A stretch of 64,000 bases of DNA from Membranipora membranacea (taxonomy: Eukaryota; Bryozoa; Gymnolaemata; Cheilostomatida; Membraniporidae), in contig OU612065.1 of assembly GCA_914767715.1 (NCBI GenBank), positions 34,472,001-34,536,000 on the forward strand, read 5' to 3'. Position 1 is the stretch's first letter. Each line of letters starts with the position of its first letter. The notes beneath the pieces were generated by a model. The model worked only from the letters and a program-made list of their open reading frames with translations. It was not told the origin of the DNA and did no database searches. The position numbers and the translations under genes are program-made. Of this stretch, positions 12,401 to 24,400 are shown piece by piece.

Positions 12401-15400
12401 TTATAAGTAAAAGGGTCAGAGTAGTTTTGCCCGGGGTCGCTGGGCATGCCACACCAACTACCCTACTCCCCAAAACACAGTGGTGCTGAGAATCCCGGAC
12501 TTATCTGTTGTATAGTTGTTGGTCATAGAGTTGATCAAGCACATGGGATAGTGATACGTTTTGATACTCACACAACAGATAGCGCTCTATTGGACTTAAT
12601 ATAGTTTATAATGCTGTTTATATACACAATTTATTTTGGAATTGTGGATAAGACCTGATATCCTCCTCATTTTTCTTACACACTTTACACACACAACAAA
12701 TTCATATAAACTGCTGTTCATTTTAGGTTGACGAGCTGTTGATAAAAGCTAATCACTATGCTAACGTAACAGAGGTTATACTGAAGAAGGTATCCATAGA
12801 CTCCGCTGAGGTACCGAGCACTTCTGATAATTCTACAGCCGGAGCTGGATCCAGTGTCAGCCTCGACTCTGACTTTGCACTCACTGTAGAGATGTGTCAG
12901 TGTCCTCCTAACTACGCTGGAACTTCCTGTGAGGTGAGAATACATTGCTTTCCAAAGCGCGGATTCAAATTAATGATTGATCAAAACACCAATCGTATAC
13001 ATATATATATATATTATAAGCCCCAAAAAAAGGAATTTGAATAGTAATAGGTCAATCCAGTAGTAATCATAGCGTTATTGTTTTTGAAAGCATATGATAA
13101 TGCCGACTACTACAATTTGGCCATATAAAGTCATATTTTGTGTATCATGCTGATCTCAATTCCCATGAGATGAGATTTCTGAATTCTTAACTCTGAAGAT
13201 TCCTGAATGTAGCACAATGTTTTACTTTGGTTCTCTTGCAGATTTGTGCTGAAGGATTCTATAGAAAGGAGAATGCACAAGGTGATTTTGTGTGTATACC
13301 TTGTCAGTGTAACGGACACAGTGACACTTGTGATATAGAGACTGGTGAATGTAAAGTGAGTTCTGTCTGTCCTTTCTCGTTCTCTGTATTACTTGGACAG
13401 TATTCTTCTCATTCATTTTTTAGACCGTGGAAGACCACCCACAATTTATTTTATCCATGAGCACCTGCACTATGTGTGTCACAAAATCATGACTTTGCCG
13501 GATATTTTCTAAGTACTAGCAGTTCAAACACTAATAAGTTTTAAATTATGTTCATCATCATCTAGCCCTAGACCAGTTAGCTTTGAACAAATTTGGTGCA
13601 ATCGAAATTTTTCAAACTTGGGGAAAAATATATAAAGAAAATGGAGTGAACACAATGAAAAAATATATGAGGGTCATCATCACTATAATATATTATATGA
13701 TGTTTTAGGAATGTCAAGGTAATACACAGGGAGAGAACTGCGAGCAATGCTTACTGGGTTACACCGGTGAGCCTCAAAATGGTGAGGAGTGTGTTATATG
13801 CGCCTGTCCTATGCCTATAGACAGTAATAACTTTGCTAAGGATTGTGTGCTCGATCCATTCGACAAAGCTCAGACTATACAGTGTGACTGTCTGCCTGGA
13901 TTCATGCCTCCATTCTGTGATCGGTAAGAGAAGATAACTTTATTGGCTTAAATATTTCTTTCATCGACCTAGCTAGCGAACCAAATTATATGTTAGAATT
14001 AAAGCCAAGTGAAAACCAGATTACTTCTAAAGTACTATTACTTTAGCTAGGTATCTAAATATACTGCTATGTATAATTTAGTCTTCCAGTTTGCTGTACA
14101 ATGCAGTTTTTAACCCTTGTTAATTTTAAAATCTTAGCAGATTTTAACCAAAAAAAAGCAAATTCTGTGATATTTATGGGTTTTAATTTTCAGCTGCGGA
14201 CCAGGATACCACGGAGACCCTAAGAACGTTAGTAATGGTGGATGTGAGACTTGTCAGTGTAATGGTAACATCGACCCCTCGGACCCTAACAGCTGTAATC
14301 CACTGGACGGAGGCTGTCTGGTCTGTCTGAACGATACACAGGGCAACAGCTGTGAGGAATGTAAAGACTTCTACTGGGGAGACGCCATCGATGCCAAAAA
14401 CTGCGAGAGTAAGTGAAATTTATGCTTGATAAGAACAAACTTTTCTAATGCCATCATATCCTAGATGGTAAAATTTTCAGTAGGAAAATTTTTTCGTTCC
14501 CCACATGCTAGTAAAACGATTAGTCTTAGCTCACATTATTATCATCACATCATTGATATATATTAAGGGGTTTTTGTATATTTCTTGACCCTAAAGTAGC
14601 CAAGCTAAACAGTGGATGGAATTTAATCTTATAGGGTCCATAATTTTGCTTGATTAGTACCAGCAGCAACTTTTCATGATATATTGCCTTAATTACATAT
14701 AGTCGGGGTTCCCAGGCTTAAAGTTCATGTTAAAAGTTTAAAAGCTGGGTTTCATACATTATGTAGTTGATGTGGTTTGTCCGATAATTAACCATATCAC
14801 TGTTTTGATTATCACTTTACAGAGTGTGATTGTGACGAGTTTGGTACAGACTCCTGTAATAAGACCAATGGACAGTGTATCTGTAAGCCTAACGTGATGG
14901 GTGATAGGTGTGATCAGTGCTCTCCTGATACATGGGGATTCCTATCTGGTAACGGCTGTACTTACTGTAACTGTACTATCGCCTCTAACGACACTCAATG
15001 TGACGCCATCACCGGTAGGATGCTTAAGATTCATATGTGTAAAGCAAAATCCATGCATGCATCATTTAGCGTAGCTCTATTAAACTTTGGACTCACTGCC
15101 AAGATTTTTGCATATCATCTTACACTATGGCCCATCATTGCTTTGCTAATTCTTAAAACGTACGCGCTACGTCATGGTTTTCTATCATCATAAGCCAACT
15201 ATTTGGGTCAACATTGGCCAATATCGGGATAATATTTTATGTAAAAATTTAGCAAAGTTCTCTAACTTAGGCATTGCTGTAAATTACAGTTACCTACCAT
15301 TACTAACTGTTACTTACTCTTACTTCTCCCTGTTGTCAGGTGACTGCTCATGCCAACCTGGAGTGACAGGTAAGCACTGTAGCTCATGTCTGCCTCAGCA

Positions 15401-18400
15401 CTGGGACTTCACTGCTGAAGGCTGTAAGTCTTGTGAATGTGAGTTAGATGGAGCTGTCGGATGTAATGTAGATACAGGTATCTGTCAGTGCTTGGCAGGT
15501 GTCACTGGAGAGAAATGTGACAGGTGAGCCAAAAAGTGTAACCCTTGACCTTCAATTGTTGGAAATTCCATTCATGATGATTTGTCTACCAATTATTTCA
15601 CAAATAATTACTATAGTATCTATCATAGAACGGAAAGAGGAAGATTTTATGAATTTGCAATTTTCTGCTCAGGACTTCTCATCTTGAAGAGGGCCCAGGA
15701 GTGGTTTTGTTTACTTTTCTTAAAGGTGTGCTTCGGAAAAAACGAAGTTTGTTGATCAACATTTCCATCCACCATCCCCATACAACTCCAGACATCAGAT
15801 AATATGTCATTTGCTGTTTTCATTACAGATGTGAGAATCGGTGGGTTTTGATACCAGAGAGAGGATGTGAGGCATGTGATAATTGTGTGCACACCCTGCT
15901 GGATGATACTGATGATATTCAGATGGAGATCGCTAACGCCTCACAAAGTCTGTACATCATTAATATCGGTGTCGAGGCCAGAAAGAGACTGGAGGAAATC
16001 AACGCCACTACTCAGAGTCTTAAGGTATATAGCTAGCCAAGTCTCCTTCGCTGTAATGGTGATATCAGGGCATGTTCCTAGCCTTATAACTTTTGTGTGA
16101 TAATTAGCGATTCTTAAATTATTGTTATGATTCTCAAAGTAAGAAAAGTCATTGATTGTGTGATAATTGACGATTATTAAATTAATTGGTTATTATTCAC
16201 AAAGTAGGAAAGTCATTGATGATTTAATACTGATACCATGACTACTTGACCCTTCTGCAGGCCTCTTAGTTTAGATGACACTATAAGACCACAACAAAAT
16301 CAAAAATGAAAATACATGTATGCTGGTTTGAGCATTTATAACACATATTTTCGGGCTGTCTCAAACTGTATACTCATATCGCCAAATAGCTTATGAGATG
16401 AGTTTAATCCACACAATTTGATATATATATATATATATCAATTAAATCTGTAAATCAACTGAGTCAAATTTTTTCTTTATCAGGATCAGCTAGAGAACAT
16501 ACCGGCAGCATCACTGAACTCTACAGAGATTGATGCTCTTGTCGACAATCTGACTGAGGTACAGGAACTTGCAAACAGAGCCCTCACTGAAGCTGGTAAT
16601 GTTGAGACAATTGCCAACGAGGCCACTGTGGCATTCGATGACCTCACAGATAGAATGAAAGAAGCTCAGGACTCCAAAAAGGATGCTTATAACCATCTGG
16701 AAGGTGTGTAGACATGTAGAGCATAATAAAATATCACACTGAGGGTCTGATCAGAATTTAAAATTTCGTTAGGAGCAGTTGGGTTTTGAACAGTTCTATT
16801 GCAGATTGTGATAAGTCGACTAACAAACCAAAATATAATGAATGAAACTTTGGTTTTACTGATGACTTGTCAATTTCACAAATTTGTTATGTCTCACCTT
16901 GGCAGTCAGACTGGTCCATTCTTTCCTTTTCTTTCTATTTGCAGGTATTCTGGAGTACATCGAGGACAGATATATGGATATTTTGAATAGTTCTGAACTT
17001 GGAGATGTCAATAATTTGATGGGCAAAGCTAGAGACCTGCTCGATACGATGGAAGGCAGGGGTACCGAGTTTGACAATTTACTCAATGACTCAATGGTTA
17101 GTATGGGTACAAATCATTTAATAACTCTCCGGAATACATGATATCCCAGTATCATGGTAAAATGTTTTAAGTTGTGTTATTTTTTATATGAGCTGTGATA
17201 TAAAGTGTGGCCGTAGTGCTATGGATAAGGCGTGGGTCTTACAATCGAGAAGTCCCGTGTTTGATTCCCGGTGGATCATGTTGGTGTCAGGAAGGGCATC
17301 TAACCTCGTATGCTCCTGTGCCACATTTGTATATATAGTCAGTAGACCTATACTGACGATACATCTAGTTTTTTCGCACATTATCACGCCGTATCACAGG
17401 GTATCGAGACTAATAACGTGAGTTTTTTATAAAGTGTGATACGAGTTGTGATACGAGTTGTGATACGAGTTGTGATACAAGTTGTGATATAAGTTGTGAT
17501 ATAAGTTGTGATATAAGTTGTGATATTTGTGATATGGTCTAATTCAAAGCATTTATTACTTTGCTTGTAGGTGGCTAAGAATGGATCGGAGGACACACTG
17601 AGGCGAGTAGAGGAATGGAACACAGAGAACGATAATCTGACTGCTCAGTTTGCTGAACTGTCTCAGACTCTTGAGGATACGACCAGCAGACTGGAGGACC
17701 TTCAGGTAGGCTAAGCTTAGATTCTACACCATTTTTTTCAGTGTAACAAGGAAAATGGAACATGTCTTTTATTTTTAAACTTTTATTTCAATCTTTGAGG
17801 ATCAACTAGCAACTTCGATCAAACCAATTTTTTTTTTTATTCCCATCAACATTTACTTCACCAGTAGATGCGGTACTATGTCACAATTAGTGATGTATAG
17901 TTTGTATCTATTTTTTACGTTAAATCTTTTGAAAGATATTTTTTACTATGTGATGATAATGATGATTTGATGCCAATTGAAAGATGTAAAGAAAAAACAA
18001 TAATGTAATGGATACTTTTAATAATTCCTGAACACAACTATTTTTCGTCACCTCGTACGCAGGTAAAGGCTCAGGACGCTCTGACACGTTCAGCTACAGC
18101 GGAGGAGTTACTAGAGAAAGTAAAGTCAGCTATCACAGAACTACAAGAGAACACAGAAACAATCAAAACAGTGAAGGAGGACATCGAGAAAACTCTAGAA
18201 GACGCCGCTGCTCTCACCAACGAGGCAGAGGACTTCATCAGAAATGCTACTGATACCTTCATGGTATGTGGGCTGATCAACAATTATGTAATTGGCTTTT
18301 CAAACCCCTTAAATATATCCGAATGATCTCTGTCTAGTCACTATTGAGTAGGAGGGAGTGGCTATTGCTTGATGGTTAATGCGCTGGGCTTTCTTTTGAA

Positions 18401-21400
18401 AGGATATGTAATTGATTCCTAGCTGAAAGTTGGTGTCAGAGAGGGCATCTGCCCATAATCGCTCCTGTATAGATTCTATAGACCCGCTAAAAGATCTTCT
18501 CAGACTTATGTCGAGCTCTATGTTGACCAGCTATTTGTATATCTGTATCATATGATCTGTAGAAACTAGAAGAAGATTTGACCAGACTGGAGGCAATGGT
18601 AGAAAGGCTGGGTGATCTCTATGACTCTCTTGTTTCTGGTAATGGAGAGGCTAGACCTAAGGTTGATGATGCCATCGCACACGCTGATAGTCTGATACTC
18701 GAGGCTTCTGATCTCAGCAGGTAAAATACTCATGTTCAATACTGTAAAGTGTGTTAGGAGTGTGGGATGTCAATAGAACTATTATTTTTTTCATTCTTCC
18801 ATATTTATTCTTTCATTTTGTCTCCAGATGTGTTCAGCTGTATATCTAGACTGCACACTGTTATGTTTTTGGTACACATATGATACCTGTGATTTTTTAT
18901 CTGTAGCTTGTTGGATGAGGCTTCTGAGGCAGCTATAAAAGCAGCCAATGCTTACTCTCAGATCGTAACGTCAATTAACCAGGCTTACAACGCTTCTCAG
19001 GACGCCCTCGACAATGCTAAGAAGGCTATCAAGGAGGTAAGGCTAAAGAATGCATGTTATGGTGGTATGCCATTTTCTTTCAGGTGTTAGCCTGCTGTTC
19101 ATGCTCTCTTGCTATTATGAGTTTTATTGGTGCTGAGGCTACTTTAAGTTAATGGTGACGGCCAACTTCACGGCTGCTATATATAATTTTAACTTTCTGA
19201 CAGATAGTTACTTTCAAGTACAATTATACAGGACTATGCAAAACAACTTATTTCAATCCTCTCTCTATCTCTCTTTGGGTTTTTGTTTTACTCTCGGTGA
19301 CTTTTGTCTCCTATCCCTAGCTATACTATTGCACTCCCTTCAGCTCTATTAGAAGGCGAAAGAGCAATGCCAAAAAATCCTTGCTCGATCCTCCATACCC
19401 TACAAGCAGTAAAGATTGATTTGTGGATATTTTATTCTTCCAATCAAATTGTTCACCACTCAGATCAACTGGCAGTAAAAGAGTTGATCTACCAAATTTA
19501 GTTGTGTTAATAAGTTTATTGCTTGTAGCGTATTCTTTTCTTTCCACAAATGTAATTTTGGTTTTTGAAAGCTAAACTTGACTCTGCATTGTTCAGGTCG
19601 GGTTGGATGGTAACGGGACGGTAAGTATGAACCTGTAACGTTTCGCTGAGTAACCAACATAAACTCGGGCTATGACTCGAGATAGAGTGCCTTGGGACTT
19701 AATGGTTCTTCATGCCTTGTTGATGTGGATGTAGCAAAGGGGCATGTTCCAAAATATCTCATAACGCTATCATTTAAAAACCCAGTTTACTGGCAAACTC
19801 AGGACAAACTGTGACTCCTCTAGCGATATTTTACGGATGCAGTGTGGTAGCAAAGCCACTGCCATTCATTTGAATAATGTTTTTAAATGTGGTTCTAAAT
19901 TCAGGAATATTGCATAGGCCTACTGGGGAAAGTATTAACACTGCCATTCCTAGATATTGACAGTGACCGTTGGATGAGACGAATAAGTTTTGCCTGCCAT
20001 ACACCGGATTCTTTGTCTCATTGTGATAATAGGAGGAGATGTCTCAAGTCCATCCATAAGACCAATCACTGTAAAACTCACATCATTCTATTCAACTATG
20101 AAATGCAAAAAATTTTTTGATAAACCCTCACAATATTGAGAAGATTATAATGTGACTGAATAGACAGTTTTCTGAGCTCTGATTTAGGCCTCATTACGGA
20201 GTTGTCCTCTCTCTAGTTTGGTACTTTTAACCCACGCCGCATATGAAAAACGTGCTGAAAAGAGAGTTTTCTTGAAAGTCGCTTATCATGGAAAAAAATT
20301 AATTTTTGATTCAGAATCTGCAACAATGAAAACTCACAAGGACATAGTTTTGGAAATAATTTTAGTATTTGGATAGTCAATTATAGTATTTTCTGCCTAT
20401 TTTGCGGACAATTTGGTAAATTTTTCATGATTTTCGTCACTAAAATTAAGATTTATCAACATTCAAGCCTCCAATTATTTGGAAACCCTGCGAGGCAGGG
20501 TTTCCAAATAATTGGAGGCTTGAATGTTGATGGTGCAGACTCTTTCAATTTCAATGGTGCAGACTCTGAATCAAAAATCATTTTTATCCTAACATAAACG
20601 GTTTCCAAGGTAATCCTCTTTCAGCAGGTTTTTCCTATGCGGCGTGGGTTAAAAGTACCAAACTGGAGAGAGGACAACTCTGAATTGAAGTATAAATAAG
20701 AGCTCAGAAAACTGTCTATTATTCCACTCACTGAGGGATGCGGTGTGTTGGTTTTGTGGTCAGGACTAGTGTTGTCCCATTCACTTATGGTATCAGGGGA
20801 TATCTTGTCCTTCTTTTTCCACGTAGAAGTTGTCATTTCTTATGTCCACAAAACCCTCATTGGCAGGCAGTAACCTCTGCCTGGACATCATTGTTAAGAT
20901 AACAAAATCGATCTGACAATGCATTAAAAATCTGTTAATTCATTTTACTTTTTTGCCTCAAAATAATCTTCTTTCAACTCTAATTAGTAATGGCCGCATA
21001 TAGACAAGCTTACTACAGTAAAACGCCATAATTTATAACAGCCAATCAACATCAGCGCTTATTTATGCCATCTTCTAACAACATGAGCATGACATTAATG
21101 GGACAAACAAAGTTTGTTAGATAGCCTGAGCACTCAAGCTGCTCTGGTGGAGAGGGTGCCGTTGGTCATTCCCCTTTATCTGAACAGTTTGAGTACTCAG
21201 CTATTGGTAACAAATATATTCTTATAATAACGGTTCGAACGAATGGTCTCGGTCTAGGAACTAATTATTTTTGTTTTGGAGCATGTTAAACATCTTATCC
21301 CTGTGACGCTGTGTCTTGTATAGAAATGAGTAAGGAAAATACAACCCACCTGTTTCTACCCTAAGGGATGTTAGCTCGAGTACCAAAGCTGTATAATCTG

Positions 21401-24400
21401 GGTGGTACTGGCACCCTCTTTGAAGCAGCTTGGCCACTCAGCTAAGTTTTTGTCTCATGTGCAATTCTAACTTGTTATTGACGTTGGTTTATTCAGTCGA
21501 GTAACATACAGAATACAACAGAGCAAATCAGAGATAAGAGCGTGGAGCTGCTTAACGAAGCACAACTCGCTAAGAACGAGACTTCTCAGGAGCTGAGGGT
21601 TACCCTGGAGAACAGTATAGCTACCATCGAGGGACTGGAGTCCAGGAATAATGACATCGAGCAGAAACACAGCGAAGTTCTATTCAATATCGATAACCTC
21701 AAGGAAGGTGAGTGTCATGTGACCTCTAATAACACTTCTCCCCCAGAATTTCATCCATCAAAATCGAATCAATACATTATTTTGCTCTCACTTTGCTCTT
21801 GGCTGCGGATGATTATTGACCGATTGTTGTTGGTAGATGATATCAGATTGAAAACTTTATCAGTGGAAAAATAATATAGATATTATGATATTTGATTATC
21901 GGCCATTTTGTTTTCCCTGTTTTAGACCACAAGGAAGAAGCGAATAAGACCAGAGAGCTGGCAGCTAACGCTAAGTTAGAAGCTGAGCAGGCAGTAGAGA
22001 GCGTACAGCCCATACTGGATACTCTGGATAGTGACCTGGAGAAAGTGGAGGGTGTACCAGTCCTACAGGAACAGATGGGATTCAAACTAACTACAATTAA
22101 GAAAAAAAGTAAGTAAATGCTTTGTAATGCAATAGTTACGATCTGTGGTCAATGTCAAGTTTCTATATGTAGTTGGGTGTAAACTTGGGTGTAAACTTGG
22201 GTGTAAACATGTGTGTTACGTTTTACTTTTGTTAAGACACTATATGAGGAACATAGATATGCCAGGGTAACTGAGTAGGCCACATCAACAAAAATTCAAA
22301 TTTGAACAAAAATCAAACCATCGATTTTCAGAGCATGGAATTCTGTTTATGCTACATCTGATACTGTTACCTGGAGAATCCAGTAATAGCCTATATAATA
22401 ACAGCTAAGATTGAATTCATAATTTGTTAATGATTTTACAGTGGAGACAATCCGTGGTCTGTTACCTAACGTGACCAGTCTGAACGAGAAGTTATCAGTG
22501 AAGATGCCAGATCTGCGCTCGGCTCGTCAGCAGCTCAATGTCTCTATCAGCGCACTCAGACAGAAGATAGAAGCTGCCAGATCTACTGCCAACAGAATCA
22601 AGGTAACTTAGTCTGGCCAGGTGGATCGCCTGTGCTAGGATAACAAATTTGTCTGAAATTTAGGTTAAACATTGGGTTAGCTGTGGAGAGACTTACATCA
22701 TCAGGCATCACTGAGAATGTTTAGTTGATTTTTAAAAACCCATTTCATGTTACTCATAGACTGGTCTAAGTTACAATGAATGATTCTGATAGTTGGGTGA
22801 TTTTGTATGTATTTATGTTGCTACCATGTCGAACCTAATAAGTATTACACTTTGCTAGTTCCGCCCGATTGAAGATGTTATTTTGTTATATTTTAAACAG
22901 CTTGCCCTGAAGTCTGATGAGAACACCTCTGTGGAGATCAGAGCACCCGAAGGATTCTACGATTCCACCAAGCTGCAGACGGAGTTATCTCTCTTCTTCC
23001 AGACTGAGGAGGAGAACGGTTTACTACTCTACGTCGGCCCAAAGGGATCCGCATCTACAGCCATCCGCAGGCGCAGACAAGCTGCTGTTATGATGCCAAT
23101 GGTAGATATTCTTATATTACAAATCATTCAACTTGATATGATAAAAATACACAGCTGTAGCTTTTAAAATCATAATGCCTTTCTTTTAAAAAAATGTCAA
23201 ATCCTCTATGTAGTCTATGATACACAAGTTGTAATGAATGCAAAAATTTTGAAAAGGTCTCTTTTTATTCTGATACCTCTATACGATGGAGTGGAGCTGA
23301 TCGATAAATTGTCATTGAATCCTCTTTCTTTCTAGGAATACTTGGCTCTTGAGTTAGTTGACGGACATGTCATGTGGAAGTATAACCTGGGAGATACACC
23401 TGCTGCCGCAATCAAGTCTAACCAGACTTACAATGATAACAAGTGGCATCAGGTGATCGCTACACGACAGGGTAAAGAAGGAACCCTAACCGTCAGAACA
23501 GATGGAGGTCCGGATAACCTGATAGAAGACGAAGTGACAGGAGCGTCTGGCGGGATGTTCTCTCAGTTAGACCTGATGCCTCAGACTGCCCGGATATTCG
23601 CGGGAGGGGTGCCTGATAACTTCACCCTCCCTCCGGAAGTAGTAAATACTAGGTTCATAGGCAACTTAGATGATTACTCCTACTCAGAGAACAATATCAG
23701 ACTTGGATTGTGGAACTTTGTTGACGGAACTTCAAACGCTAATGGTATGTATGTGTGTGAATTATACGTTGTAAGTGAAGTGTAGCTCACGATAATGGTT
23801 ATTTCAGGTGTAACTCTGCGCGTGGCATATATTGCTATTTGTCTATTTTTAAAGCTGATTTATTCATATTCAGTGAGTAAGCATTAAATGCCCTGCGTTG
23901 GAATCCTCACTGCAGCCCACCAACCCGTGTTCATCTTTATCACCTGTCTATCGATGAGATCTTCAACTGAACTGTTTTGTCTTTGGACTGATGACAAACC
24001 TTTCAATAAATTTTCAGGTGCCTTCAATAGAGGCGAGGAGCTACAGGCTAAGCCCAGTGCCTTTGTCAGGTTTATCTCATCCTCTGAGAGCTATATCACC
24101 ATCAGTAAGGGCTCTCTCAGCGCCTCCTCTAAGTTTAATCTCAATCTCAAGTTCAGAACCTTCAACAAGAATGGTATAATCTTCTTTCTCGGTCAGGATA
24201 TCTCTGATGGTACTGTTGATAAGCCCGACTACTTCAAACTCTATATGCTCGATGGCAAGGTATGATATAAGCAGAGGCGCTTTCAATCTGTTGGCCTGGC
24301 CTTACGTTGGCGAAGTTGTGTCTGAATTTGATATCAAACAGTTTTTGATAGGTGTATATGACTACTCTGATATCTACAATGTGTTCAGCTTAGATTAGCC

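Larger units (their letters stand above)
15829..22602 (+). other. laminin alpha: coiled-coil (LCC, domains I/II)
   Basis: Eleven exons (15829-16024, 16484-16703, 16945-17096, 17571-17705, 18063-18263, 18563-18720, 18907-19036, 19597-19620, 21497-21707, 21926-22108, 22442-22602) encode a long, glycine-poor, E/K/L/A-rich helical region without cysteines after the initial C-x2-C-x2-C segment (near 15868-15885). That cysteine cluster at the start is typical of the interchain disulphides at the trimer junction. The region assembles with beta and gamma chains and ends directly at LG1. Exon 15829-16024 also completes the last EGF module. Confidence 0.92.

Noticed and set aside
17188-17421. 77-codon ORF over the SINE, and the tRNA-like region as a possible true tRNA gene
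   Set aside because: The head cannot be folded by eye into a full cloverleaf with acceptor stem, and the shared body downstream shows it is a SINE.
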